From: an uncultured Lachnospiraceae bacterium
GTDB lineage: Bacteria > Bacillota > Clostridia > Lachnospirales > Lachnospiraceae
Assembly: GCA_910587045.1 (NCBI GenBank)
Contig: CAJULG010000010.1
Coordinates: 34,245 to 98,244 of the forward strand
DNA length: 64,000 bases
Direction: 5' to 3'
Positions 25,420 to 33,968 of this stretch are shown piece by piece. A model generated the notes under the pieces. That model searched no databases, was not told the DNA's origin, and saw only the letters and a program-made list of their open reading frames with translations. Within the stretch, counting starts at the first letter, position 1; each line of letters opens with the position of its first letter. The position numbers and the translations under genes are program-made.

Positions 25420-26763
25420 TTATGTGAGCGGGAAGAATTGTACTGCAATGGAATAATACAATAATGTAGTACAGATATCTACAACGGTTGCGATTAACGG
25501 GCCGGCCATAACTGCCGGATCCATATGAATCGCCTTGGCACCGATCGGCAGCAGACAGCCGATCAGCTTGGAAAGGATAACGGTCGCAATAATTGACAGG
25601 GTCAGCACGATCGCAAGGGTAGGATTCTGATAAAAGATCAGGATCCGTGCGCCATTGATCACAGCAAGAATGGCACTGACGACCACTGCAATACGGAATT
25701 CCTTCCACATGACCTTTAGAAAATCACTGGTTTTAATCTCCCCCAGGGCCAGACCGCGAATCATCAGGGCAGAACTCTGAGAGCCGCAGTTACCGCCGGT
25801 ACCGGTCAGCATTGGCATAAAGGATACCAGGATCGGCAATGCGCTGATGATCGCATCATAGCGGTTGATAATAGAGCCGGTAATGGCATTGCTCAGCATT
25901 AATATAACGAGCCAGACGATCCGGTTTTTAACCTGTGAAAATACACTGGTCTTAAAGTAGGAATCGTCACTTGGCGTCATTGCCGCCATGATGGAAATAT
26001 CTTCGGTATTCTCCTCCTGAATGACATCCATGGCGTCGTCAAAGGTTATGATACCCACCAGGCGTTCTTCCGCATCTACAACCGGAAGGGCCAGAATATC
26101 ATATTTCTGAAATTGATGGGCAACGACTTCTTTATCCTCTGAAGTATCAACAAAGATCAGATTCGTCTCCATAATTTCACTGATGTGTGTATCATCCCCG
26201 GCAGTCAGCAGGTCCTTCACGGATACAATGCCGATCAGACGTCTTGCTTCTGTTACATAACAGGTATAGATGGTTTCCTTGTTGGGTCCTACCTTACGGA
26301 TCCGGGAGATCGCTTCCTGAACGGTCAGTTCCTTGCTTAGATTGACATACTCAATAGTCATCAGGGAACCGGCACTGTCCTCCGGATATTTTAATATCTG
26401 ATTAATCGCGTTACGGGACTGGGCATCACAGTTTCGCAGGATTCGGCTAACCACGTTGGCCGGCATTTCTTCAATCATATCGACGGTATCATCAATAAAG
26501 GTCTGGTCTAAGACCTCCCGCAGCTCCTTGTCGGAAAAACCATTGATCAGATCCGCCTGCATATCACTGTCCATATAGGAAAAGGTATCGGATGCCAGTT
26601 CCTTTGGCAGCAGTCGATAAAGCAGAAGAATATCCTTCTCTTCAAACTCTGTGAACAACAGGGCAAGGTCGGCGGGGTTTTCCGTTGCCATGATTTCTCT
26701 TAGTTTACTAAAATGCTTCTGATTCAGATATTCTGAAACCTGTTGGAATAATGTTTCATCCAT
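25420..26763 (-). CDS. mgtE: Magnesium transporter MgtE
   Basis: 447 aa from ATG 26763, chosen for GCAAGGAGGG eight nt upstream; the frame extends upstream to 26976 without a ribosome site. N-terminal superhelical Mg-sensor domain (residues about 10-130), two CBS domains (about 135-255), then five membrane helices with GTGGNCGSQSSALMIRG, the pore segment of the family. It imports Mg2+ and is gated by cytosolic Mg2+ through the N and CBS domains. I see no M-box riboswitch upstream. Confidence 0.94.
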   Translation of the reverse strand: MDETLFQQVSEYLNQKHFSKLREIMATENPADLALLFTEFEEKDILLLYRLLPKELASDTFSYMDSDMQADLINGFSDKELREVLDQTFIDDTVDMIEEMPANVVSRILRNCDAQSRNAINQILKYPEDSAGSLMTIEYVNLSKELTVQEAISRIRKVGPNKETIYTCYVTEARRLIGIVSVKDLLTAGDDTHISEIMETNLIFVDTSEDKEVVAHQFQKYDILALPVVDAEERLVGIITFDDAMDVIQEENTEDISIMAAMTPSDDSYFKTSVFSQVKNRIVWLVILMLSNAITGSIINRYDAIISALPILVSFMPMLTGTGGNCGSQSSALMIRGLALGEIKTSDFLKVMWKEFRIAVVVSAILAVINGARILIFYQNPTLAIVLTLSIIATVILSKLIGCLLPIGAKAIHMDPAVMAGPLIATVVDICTTLLYYSIAVQFFPLT

Positions 26764-26818
26764 GCGCAAACCCTCCTTGCCTGATTTCGGACTGGAATAC
26801 TTCCGTACCCGTAAATTT

Positions 26819-26847
26819 AAGGTACACGGTTCCGTAAGTTTTGTCAA
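26819..26847 (-). promoter_or_regulatory. Possible mgtE promoter
   Basis: Minus strand: a perfect TTGACA (26847-26842), 17-bp spacer, weak -10 TACCTT (26824-26819). Confidence 0.4.
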
Positions 26848-27012
26848 ATAGATTTCGTATGCTTGTGTTTTTGCGGTGAACCCTGTATAGTATATGTACG
26901 CAGTCGTATTCCGTATATAGTGCAGCAGATGAAATCCCCGGGGCTTACAGGAGATTCTATGTAATGTGGGATACAAAGCGAAATCAGGGCAGAATACAAG
27001 GAGGGAAAAAGT

Positions 27013-27354
27013 ATGCCGTTTATTGATTCAAAGATTACCCTGCCGGTTTCTCCGGAGAAAAGAGAAGTGATCAAAAGCAGGCTGGGTCAGCTGGCAGGTA
27101 TTTTAAGCAAGCCGGAATCCTTTTTAATGGTAGGGATTGAAGACAATTATGATCTGTATATGGGAGGAAAGAAGCTGGAGAAGGGAGCTTATGTGGCAGT
27201 AAGCCTGTTTGGAAGTGCCTCTTCCTCTGCTTATGAGAAAATGACCGGAGAAATCTGCAGACTCTATGAAGAGGAGTTAGGAATACCGGGACAGTCCGTG
27301 TATGTCACCTATCAGGGTGTGAAGGACTGGGGCTGGAACGGAAGGAACCTGTAG
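27013..27354 (+). CDS. MIF/phenylpyruvate tautomerase-like protein
   Basis: 113 aa. Starts with Met-Pro, so Pro1 is the likely catalytic base after Met removal, and Lys32 (SKPESFLMVGI) is conserved as in MIF-family tautomerases. Length is typical of the trimeric MIF fold. It isomerises keto-enol substrates; the natural one is unknown. AAGGAGGGAAAA precedes the ATG; 32 bp from pyrC, so possibly co-transcribed. Confidence 0.85.
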   Translation: MPFIDSKITLPVSPEKREVIKSRLGQLAGILSKPESFLMVGIEDNYDLYMGGKKLEKGAYVAVSLFGSASSSAYEKMTGEICRLYEEELGIPGQSVYVTYQGVKDWGWNGRNL

Positions 27355-27386
27355 ACGGAACGCAGTGACGATGGAGGGAATGCAGG

Positions 27387-28715
27387 ATGAAGCTATTAAT
27401 AAAGAATGGCAGGGTGATCAATCCGGCAACGCAGCAGGATGAAATACAGGATGTATTAATTGAAGACAGAAGGATTCTTCAGGTCGGGACAGCCGGCAGC
27501 TTGAAAGCAGAGCAGAAGTATGCGGATACCGATCCGCAGGCAGAAATGAAGGTCGTGGATGCCACAGGCTGTTTTGTCATGCCGGGCTTTGTTGACCTGC
27601 ATGTTCACTTTCGGGATCCGGGTCTTACTTATAAGGAGGATATCGAAACCGGGGCAAAGGCTGCAGCCAGAGGCGGTGTTACAACGGTATGTGCCATGCC
27701 CAATACGAAGCCCGTGGTCGATTCTGTGGAAACGCTTAATTATGTTCAGAAGAAGGCAAAGGATAAGGCAGTGATTCATGTCGAACAGCTATCTGCTGTT
27801 ACGATAGGACAGGAGGGTACCCGGCTGGTTGATATGAAGGGAATGGCAGACAAGGGTGCGATCGCTTTTTCTGAAGACGGGAAGAGTGTGATGGACAGCG
27901 CACTCTATGCAGAAGCCATGAAGCAGGCGGCAGAGCTTGGGGCAGTGATCATGGCACACTGCGAGGATAAGGCGCTGGTACGGGGCGGTGTGCTGAATGA
28001 AGGCGTTGCTTCCGAACGGTTTGGCGTGCCGGGAATTACCAACTCGGTTGAGGATATCATTACTGCAAGGGATATTTTTCTGGCAAAGGATCATGGTACA
28101 ACGCTGCACCTGTGCCATTGCTCGACTGCCGGCAGCGTGGAACTGGTCCGTATGGCAAAGCGGATGGGGATATCTGTGACCGCAGAGGTCTGTCCGCATC
28201 ATTTTACCTTAACGGATGCAGATATTGAGAAAGAGGATGCAAATTATAAGATGAATCCTCCATTGCGGAGTGAGACGGACGTACAGGCCCTGATCCGGGG
28301 ACTGCAGGATGGCACCATGGAGGTAATATCGACGGATCATGCACCACATAGCAGGGAAGAGAAGGCAAAGGGCTTTTTAGAGGCCCCCTTCGGTATTGTA
28401 GGACTGGAAACCAGCGCATCCCTTACCTATACGGCACTGGTGGCAACCGGACTTCTTTCCCCGATGCAGATGGCAGAAAAGATGAGCTGGAATCCGGCAA
28501 AGGTGATCGGGATCCAGGAGGAACGGGGAAGTATAGAAGTCGGAAAACTGGCAGATATTGTGATATTTGATCCCGATACAGAATATGTGGTGGACACAGA
28601 GAAATTTGCCTCCAGGGGAAAGAATACTCCGTACGAGGGGAAGCAGTTAAAGGGACAGGTCATTATGACCATATGTGAAGGCCGGATCGTATATCAGGAT
28701 GGCGGGAATCTGTAA
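27387..28715 (+). CDS. pyrC: Dihydroorotase
   Basis: 442 aa amidohydrolase of the class I dihydroorotase type. Zinc ligands in DLHVHFRDPG, second metal region in VIMAHCED, His in CPHHFTL, and STDHAPHS with the catalytic Asp. It closes carbamoyl-aspartate to dihydroorotate in pyrimidine synthesis. Further pyr genes lie 4-10 kb downstream in the same direction; carAB and pyrB are not in the window. A terminator follows at 28743. Confidence 0.94.
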   Translation: MKLLIKNGRVINPATQQDEIQDVLIEDRRILQVGTAGSLKAEQKYADTDPQAEMKVVDATGCFVMPGFVDLHVHFRDPGLTYKEDIETGAKAAARGGVTTVCAMPNTKPVVDSVETLNYVQKKAKDKAVIHVEQLSAVTIGQEGTRLVDMKGMADKGAIAFSEDGKSVMDSALYAEAMKQAAELGAVIMAHCEDKALVRGGVLNEGVASERFGVPGITNSVEDIITARDIFLAKDHGTTLHLCHCSTAGSVELVRMAKRMGISVTAEVCPHHFTLTDADIEKEDANYKMNPPLRSETDVQALIRGLQDGTMEVISTDHAPHSREEKAKGFLEAPFGIVGLETSASLTYTALVATGLLSPMQMAEKMSWNPAKVIGIQEERGSIEVGKLADIVIFDPDTEYVVDTEKFASRGKNTPYEGKQLKGQVIMTICEGRIVYQDGGNL

Positions 28716-28742
28716 TGGCATATCCGATTTTAATATGAATTG

Positions 28743-28780
28743 AAATGACAGACAGTAGTATTGACTGCCTGTCATTTTTT
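28743..28780 (+). terminator. Terminator after pyrC
   Basis: AAATGACAG (28743-28751) and CTGTCATTT (28769-28777) with an inner CAGT/ACTG pair, ending in TTTTTT. Confidence 0.85.
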
Positions 28781-28784
28781 CTAA

Positions 28785-28813
28785 TTGACAAAGATCCTTG
28801 TCAGTGTTATATT
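28785..28813 (+). promoter_or_regulatory. Promoter of the XRE/DUF3169 operon
   Basis: TTGACA (28785-28790), 17-bp spacer, TATATT (28808-28813). The -35 box lies inside the first operator. Confidence 0.75.
28786..28803 (+). promoter_or_regulatory. Operator 1: TGACAA-N6-TTGTCA
   Basis: A perfect 6-bp inverted repeat with a 6-bp spacer covering the -35 box; probable site for the XRE repressor encoded at 28878. Confidence 0.65.
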
Positions 28814-28815
28814 GA

Positions 28816-28839
28816 TTTTGACAAGAATAATTGTCAAAA
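28816..28839 (+). promoter_or_regulatory. Operator 2: TTTTGACAA-N6-TTGTCAAAA
   Basis: A perfect 9-bp inverted repeat with the same core and spacer, just after the -10 box; its centre is 33 bp from that of operator 1. A half-site TTGTCA follows at 28852-28857, 21 bp (two turns) after the matching half-site. Confidence 0.7.
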
Positions 28840-28877
28840 TGAAAAGGAACTTTGTCAGAATGAGGGGACAAGGAAGG

Positions 28878-29081
28878 ATGCCATTACGAAATCACTTAAA
28901 AGAATATCGGGCAAGGCTTGGCGTCAATCAGCAGGAAATGGGACTGCTGGCAGGTACCTCCAGACAGACCATCAGTCAGATTGAACGAGGAGATTATTCT
29001 CCATCTGTGACATTAGCACTGAAGATTGCCAGGGTATGTAATGCAACGGTTGAGGATATCTTTGAGTATGAGGAGGATTAG
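28878..29081 (+). CDS. XRE-family transcriptional regulator (small)
   Basis: 67 aa from ATG 28878 with AAGGAAGG upstream. Almost entirely a Cro/cI-type helix-turn-helix: YRARLGVNQQEMGLLAG then TSRQTISQIERGDYSPS, as in YozG-like regulators. It most probably represses its own operon through the TGACAA/TTGTCA operators. It ends 3 bp before the DUF3169-like gene. Confidence 0.9.
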   Translation: MPLRNHLKEYRARLGVNQQEMGLLAGTSRQTISQIERGDYSPSVTLALKIARVCNATVEDIFEYEED

Positions 29082-29084
29082 GGG

Positions 29085-29927
29085 ATGATGCATGAGGAGC
29101 AGGCATTACAGGAGCAGAATACGAATACAGGACAGAAACAAAATGACAGAAAAATCTATCTACGATTTATTCTGCTTCTGCTGCTTAGTGTAATAGGAGG
29201 TTTCCTGCTGGGCAGAGGTACCCGCATTCTGCAGGATCTGGCAGGGACAGATATTGCTGTTGTCTTAGACAGGATCCGTCTTGCCATGACCTATATTCTT
29301 CCGGTTTTGTATCTATTGCTTCATTTGACAGTGGCGATCGTCAGCTTTACAATCTACAGGAAGGCGAAAAAGCGTGCGGCATTCTGGGACGGTGAGGATG
29401 ATGAATACATTGAATCGGTAGAAGCTATGCTGGATATTCCAATGGTGATGGGGAATGTTATGCTGATATTGAACTGTCTCTTGTATACAGTCCTGATATA
29501 TCAGACCGGGTATACAGATATCAGTCAGATGCACCAGTCTGTTCTGGCTCTATCCGGAACCGTTTTACTGCTGGCAGGCTTTGCATATGAGATATTTGTT
29601 CAGAAGCTGGTGGTAGATTTATTAAAGCAGTTGAATCCGGAGAAGCGGGGAAATGTATTTGAGTTAGATTTTATGAAAACCTGGGTTGCCAGCTGCGATG
29701 AGGCCCAGAAATTAAATCAGTATGAAGCAACCTATCATTCCTTTCGTGCGACCAATATTGCCTGCATGCTGCTCTGGCTGATGTGCTTTATTGCTATGAA
29801 TACGTTTCATACCGGGATTTTTCCTTCCATATGCGTATCCGTGCTCTGGCTGGTTCTTGTATTGTCCTATTCGATTGCGGTATGGCGTCTGGAACATAGA
29901 AAGCATCGCACCGATGCAGGGAATTGA
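29085..29927 (+). CDS. DUF3169-like membrane protein
   Basis: 280 aa, about six hydrophobic helices (near residues 22-42, 62-85, 122-142, 152-172, 222-240 and 248-268) with charged loops. Length, layout and the paired small XRE gene fit the DUF3169 family of Firmicutes; the function is unknown. ATG 29085 or 29088 are both possible behind GAGGAGGATTAGGGG. Probably co-transcribed with the regulator and the CPBP gene 43 bp downstream. Confidence 0.7.
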   Translation: MMHEEQALQEQNTNTGQKQNDRKIYLRFILLLLLSVIGGFLLGRGTRILQDLAGTDIAVVLDRIRLAMTYILPVLYLLLHLTVAIVSFTIYRKAKKRAAFWDGEDDEYIESVEAMLDIPMVMGNVMLILNCLLYTVLIYQTGYTDISQMHQSVLALSGTVLLLAGFAYEIFVQKLVVDLLKQLNPEKRGNVFELDFMKTWVASCDEAQKLNQYEATYHSFRATNIACMLLWLMCFIAMNTFHTGIFPSICVSVLWLVLVLSYSIAVWRLEHRKHRTDAGN

Positions 29928-29970
29928 CATAGAACAGGAATAGAAAATAAGATTTTAGGAGGATGAGAAC

Positions 29971-30873
29971 ATGAAGTTTTGGAAAAAATTTGGCTGGTTT
30001 ATGCTGGGTCTGGTACCCGGGATCGCAGTTTTCTGGTGGCAGATGCTTGCCAGTGCGGTGGGGATAGGAATTTATTCTGTATTACGGGGAATGGAGGCGG
30101 CTGCATCCGGGATACAGATGGATGTAAACTCGCCGGAATTTGAACAATATACCAATCAGATCACAGCGGATTTTATGAGCGGTGCCTCTTACAGCATTTT
30201 AATGTTTGTTGTATATATAGGTTATCTGGTGATGTTCGGCCTGTGGTTCTGGCTGATGTTCTGCCGGAAGAAGCCGACGGGGAACTGGAAGCAGGTATTA
30301 AAGCCGCAGCGTATTGCCGGAATCATCGGCGGTGGTATTGCCATTCAGTTTGCCCTGTCGGTTGCATTGACCACCTTACTGCCGCTGTTTCCGAAGGTGA
30401 TGGAATCTTATTCTGAAATTATGAATACCCTGGGATCGGAATCCGTACTCATGATAATCTGTGTCTGTCTGCTGGCGCCGATCGGAGAGGAATTGATCTT
30501 CCGCGGTCTGACCTTTCGTATCATGAAGAAGGGAATCCCGTGGCAGGCGGCTTTGATCGTACAGGCGTTGCTGTTCGGTGTGTACCACCTGAATCTGGTA
30601 CAGGGAATCTATGCCGCACTTCTTGGGCTTTTGTTAGGCTACTGTGCCCATCGGTATGGTTCCGTATTGCCGGGGATCCTGTTACATATGGCTGTAAATT
30701 CCTCCAGCTATCTGGTCGGGCTGGTTCTGACGGATTCCATGGAGCTGGTGCCTATGATAATCGTGGGTGTGGTTGCTCTGGCGGCGGCCATCGGCTTCCT
30801 GTACCTGACGGTTAAGGGTGTAAAAGCGAAGGAGTTCATTCCAGCAGAAGCGCAAAGTATTCCAGCCAGTTAA
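29971..30873 (+). CDS. CPBP-family intramembrane metalloprotease
   Basis: 300 aa, about eight membrane helices. The Abi/CPBP motifs are present: EELIFRG (glutamates and arginine), FGVYHLNLVQGI (His) and LLHMAVNSSSYL (His/Asn). Family members are related to the CAAX prenyl protease; in Firmicutes many are linked to peptide immunity or processing, which fits the XRE/DUF3169 context but is unproven. GGAGGATG precedes the start. Its last 38 bp overlap the convergent dipeptidase gene. Confidence 0.85.
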   Translation: MKFWKKFGWFMLGLVPGIAVFWWQMLASAVGIGIYSVLRGMEAAASGIQMDVNSPEFEQYTNQITADFMSGASYSILMFVVYIGYLVMFGLWFWLMFCRKKPTGNWKQVLKPQRIAGIIGGGIAIQFALSVALTTLLPLFPKVMESYSEIMNTLGSESVLMIICVCLLAPIGEELIFRGLTFRIMKKGIPWQAALIVQALLFGVYHLNLVQGIYAALLGLLLGYCAHRYGSVLPGILLHMAVNSSSYLVGLVLTDSMELVPMIIVGVVALAAAIGFLYLTVKGVKAKEFIPAEAQSIPAS

Positions 30874-32029
30874 GTCCAAGAATGCGAAGCACGTTCTGTT
30901 CATGCATGCCCCGCTTTAGCAGGCGGGCGGTGAGCAGAAGTGCTTCTTTGTGATTTTGCAGACAGTCCTCCGGAAGAAAGCGTTGGGTTCGATCTGCAGG
31001 AAAGGATGGATCACCACAGGATGGGGTATCAATCCGGTACCTGGCTCTGGAGTAGGAATCGCACAGATCAAAGCCAAAGCCCAGATGGGTTGCATGGATC
31101 TTATTTACGATGTATTCCATATGACAGCACATGGCATCCAGGTAATCGGCAGGATCATCACATCCTACGATATACTTACAGGCATTCAGTCCCATGATCC
31201 CGCCCTGGCTTGCAAGTGCGCTCATCTGCCGGTCTGTCAGATTCCGGTAGCTGGAGTAGACAGTACAGGAATTGGAATGGGTCGCAATATAAGGCACATA
31301 GGAGGAACGTCCGCTATATTCCGTTGTATACTGACGGTCGATCTGTTCCCAGCCTTCATGATTCAGGTGACTGATATCCAGGAACATATGGTGCTGCTGC
31401 AATGCTTCCAGTACCTGCCAGCCAAGGGAGGTGATCGGGCCGGGAAGATCTGTATGCTTTGTAGCGCTGCAGCATCCGACTGCCAGCAGGTTCGGACGAC
31501 TCCAGGTCAGACTGGCGCCACGGACTCCAAGCTGATACAGGGTATGAATGCGGGATACATCGACTCCGATGCAGTCTAAGCCTTCCATATAGAGGAGAAT
31601 TCCGATCTTTTCACGCTTTCGGATGGCAGTGAGATCATCCCTGCAGGTGACCAGACATAATTCCTCCGGCAGTTCTGTCAGTTCCTTCTTGATTTCCCTG
31701 ATCTGGGCCAGGGCATTGGCAAAGCCGGCATCCCAGCAGAGCGCCTGCCGGTTCCAATAGTAATTCCAGTCCTTTTTTTCTGCATTCCCGATGCCTCGAG
31801 CCTCTTCGTTATCCGGAAAGAAAATACTGTTTTCAATATAAATGGAGGAAACAATGAGCTGAAAGCCTGCTGCTTTCCAGTGGGGCAGGTAAAGACGTTC
31901 GATCACACGTTCCTCTCCCCGTTGATGCCGGAGCAGCAGTTCTCCTGCCAGATCATTATGGGCGTCCACGACCGGGACCTCCCGGTGGAGATGACAGGCT
32001 TCTTCATAATAAGGATCTGAATGATTCAT
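30836..32029 (-). CDS. Membrane-dipeptidase-like protein (peptidase family M19)
   Basis: 397 aa from ATG 32029 with AAAGGAGCC upstream; the frame is open further (to 32185) without a ribosome site. Zinc ligands: VVDAHNDL near the N-terminus, His in FLDISHLNHEGW and in YIATHSNS, Asp in LGFGFDLCDSY. Related to renal dipeptidase. No signal peptide, so it probably cleaves dipeptides in the cytosol. It is divergent from the amidotransferase gene at 32208 and overlaps the convergent CPBP gene. Confidence 0.88.
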   Translation of the reverse strand: MNHSDPYYEEACHLHREVPVVDAHNDLAGELLLRHQRGEERVIERLYLPHWKAAGFQLIVSSIYIENSIFFPDNEEARGIGNAEKKDWNYYWNRQALCWDAGFANALAQIREIKKELTELPEELCLVTCRDDLTAIRKREKIGILLYMEGLDCIGVDVSRIHTLYQLGVRGASLTWSRPNLLAVGCCSATKHTDLPGPITSLGWQVLEALQQHHMFLDISHLNHEGWEQIDRQYTTEYSGRSSYVPYIATHSNSCTVYSSYRNLTDRQMSALASQGGIMGLNACKYIVGCDDPADYLDAMCCHMEYIVNKIHATHLGFGFDLCDSYSRARYRIDTPSCGDPSFPADRTQRFLPEDCLQNHKEALLLTARLLKRGMHEQNVLRILGLNWLEYFALLLE

Positions 32030-32207
32030 ATGGCTCCTTTCTATCATGCCAGAAACAGGTTTATGTAACAGTCTATCAACGACTGATTCCAAATATACCT
32101 CCGCCGGTTCATTTCGAAGGTATAGGACAGGTACTTCTTTCATATGGATAGAATAGCGTATCATGGAGTAAATATCCATATACATTCGAAAAGGAGAAGG
32201 TGAAGGA

Positions 32208-32870
32208 ATGAAACATCAGCTTATGATCGCAGGAAAACCGGATCAGATTCAGAACTATGTGCGGGCATTTCAGAGGTTCGGGGTAACAGGCGTCAGCATG
32301 TATCAGTGTACCAGGGAGGAGGCGGTATCCTGTTCCGGCCTGGTACTGCCGGGAGGCGGGGATATTGCGCCGGAACTGTTTGGACAGGCAAATCGGGGAT
32401 CTGTTAATATTGATGAAACCCTGGACCGGATACAGTTAAAGCTGCTGGAGGAGTATATCCGGCAGGAGAGACCGGTTCTCGGAATCTGTAAGGGGATTCA
32501 GATCATCAATGTCTATTTTGGCGGAACGGTGGTTCAACATCTGCCGACTGCAGATGCCCACGCCTATCGGAATGGCGACCAGTTGCATATGACGATCGCT
32601 ACGCAGGATTCTATATTAAGCAGACTGTATGGGCTTCGGTTTCCGGTCAACAGCGCCCACCATCAGGGACTCGGAATGCTGGGGCAGGGGTTAGAGGCGA
32701 TTCAGTTTGCAGAGGATCAGGTGATCGAAGGTATTGTACATAAGAAGCTTCCCATAATCGGGGTGCAATGGCATCCCGAGCGGATGGAGGAAAAGGAGGG
32801 AGAGTATCCCGGCGGGGATCGTCTTCTGGAATTCTTTCTCCGATCTCTCCCGGATCGCATTTCGGCATAA
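32208..32870 (+). CDS. Class I glutamine amidotransferase-like hydrolase (PuuD family)
   Basis: 220 aa. Nucleophile Cys in LGICKGIQIINVYFGG, His in GVQWHPER, HHQGLG in the middle: the peptidase C26 / gamma-glutamyl-GABA hydrolase pattern. It cleaves gamma-glutamyl amides; the physiological substrate is unknown, though the divergent dipeptidase suggests peptide or gamma-glutamyl scavenging. GAAAAGGAGAAGG precedes the ATG. Confidence 0.87.
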   Translation: MKHQLMIAGKPDQIQNYVRAFQRFGVTGVSMYQCTREEAVSCSGLVLPGGGDIAPELFGQANRGSVNIDETLDRIQLKLLEEYIRQERPVLGICKGIQIINVYFGGTVVQHLPTADAHAYRNGDQLHMTIATQDSILSRLYGLRFPVNSAHHQGLGMLGQGLEAIQFAEDQVIEGIVHKKLPIIGVQWHPERMEEKEGEYPGGDRLLEFFLRSLPDRISA

Positions 32871-32884
32871 ATGCATTTCCTTAC

Positions 32885-32913
32885 TTGTTGTTTGTTCCGG
32901 CAGGTAGTATAAT
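32885..32913 (+). promoter_or_regulatory. Promoter of the pyrF-pyrK-pyrD operon
   Basis: TTGTTG (32885-32890), 17-bp spacer, TATAAT (32908-32913). Only 60 bp separate it from pyrF, and I see no attenuator hairpin there. Confidence 0.55.
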
Positions 32914-32973
32914 CAAGCATACAGACATTGAAAGAATCCGTATTCAAAGGATACGATACAAGGAGGAAGATAC

Positions 32974-33900
32974 ATGATCCAACAGTTGATTGACAGAATT
33001 GAAACCTTACAGGCCCCTATCGTCGTAGGGCTTGATCCGATGCTTTCCTATGTGCCGGAGCAGATTCAGAAGCAGGCATTTGAGGAATACGGAGAGACTC
33101 TGGCCGGAGCAGCAGAGGCAATCTGGCAGTTTAATAAGCAGATCGTCGATGCAACCTGTGATCTGATCCCGGCGGTAAAGCCGCAGATTGCCATGTATGA
33201 GCAGTTCGGTGTGGAAGGACTGCAGGCATTTCAGAAGACCATAGAATACTGTAAGAGCAAGGGCCTGATCGTCATCGGAGATGTTAAGCGGGGCGATATC
33301 GGTTCCACTTCGGAAGCATATGCAGTAGGACATTTAGGAAAAGTACAGGTCGGCAGTCATTCCTATGCCGGTTTTGATGAGGATTTTGCTACCGTGAATC
33401 CCTATCTGGGGTCCGATGGAATAAAACCGTTCCTGAAGGTATGCAGAGAGTATGATAAGGGTATCTTTATTCTGGTTAAGACCTCGAATCCTTCCTCCGG
33501 TGAGTTCCAGGATCAGTTGATCGATGGAACGCCTTTGTATGAACTGGTCGGAAAAAAGGTTGCTGAATGGGGAGCGGAGTCTATGGATGGCGACTACAGT
33601 AATGTGGGCTGTGTCGTAGGAGCCACCTATCCGGAGATGGGTAAGGTGTTGCGGACTTTAATGCCAAAGACTTATATTCTGGTTCCGGGCTATGGTGCCC
33701 AGGGCGGCAGGGCAGAGGATCTGGTTCATTATTTTAATGCTGACGGACTGGGAGCGATCGTGAATTCTTCCAGAGGGATCATAGCTGCCTATAAGCAGGA
33801 GCAGTATCAGCACTTTGGCAGTGCGAACTTTGCGGATGCTTCCCGTCAGGCGGTTCTGGATATGAAGGCAGATATTAATCATGCACTTGCCCGGAACTGA
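32974..33900 (+). CDS. pyrF: Orotidine 5'-phosphate decarboxylase (type 2)
   Basis: 308 aa, the longer type 2 form. Active-site motif DVKRGDIGST with the catalytic Lys/Asp array; VVGLDPML at the N-terminus; phosphate-binding VPGYGAQGG near the C-terminus. It converts OMP to UMP, the last step of the pathway. CAAGGAGGAAG precedes the ATG. Confidence 0.95.
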   Translation: MIQQLIDRIETLQAPIVVGLDPMLSYVPEQIQKQAFEEYGETLAGAAEAIWQFNKQIVDATCDLIPAVKPQIAMYEQFGVEGLQAFQKTIEYCKSKGLIVIGDVKRGDIGSTSEAYAVGHLGKVQVGSHSYAGFDEDFATVNPYLGSDGIKPFLKVCREYDKGIFILVKTSNPSSGEFQDQLIDGTPLYELVGKKVAEWGAESMDGDYSNVGCVVGATYPEMGKVLRTLMPKTYILVPGYGAQGGRAEDLVHYFNADGLGAIVNSSRGIIAAYKQEQYQHFGSANFADASRQAVLDMKADINHALARN

Positions 33901-33968
33901 CCGGTTACAGTGGATTCAGAATAAGAGTAGCGAGTGATATACCAAAAACGGAAGAAGGAGAAAAGGAT

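Noticed and set aside
25204..25420. Integration site at the tRNA-Gly gene
   Set aside because: No integrase, no repeat of the tRNA 3' end and no mobile gene on either side.
26764..27012. M-box magnesium riboswitch upstream of mgtE
   Set aside because: The conserved GGTGAGGCTCC core is absent on the minus strand.
30950..31579. A 209-codon + strand frame
   Set aside because: Antisense shadow of the M19 dipeptidase gene, which carries all metal-ligand motifs.
32871..32973. PyrR attenuator ahead of pyrF
   Set aside because: The 60-nt leader holds no anti-terminator/terminator pair or PyrR binding loop.
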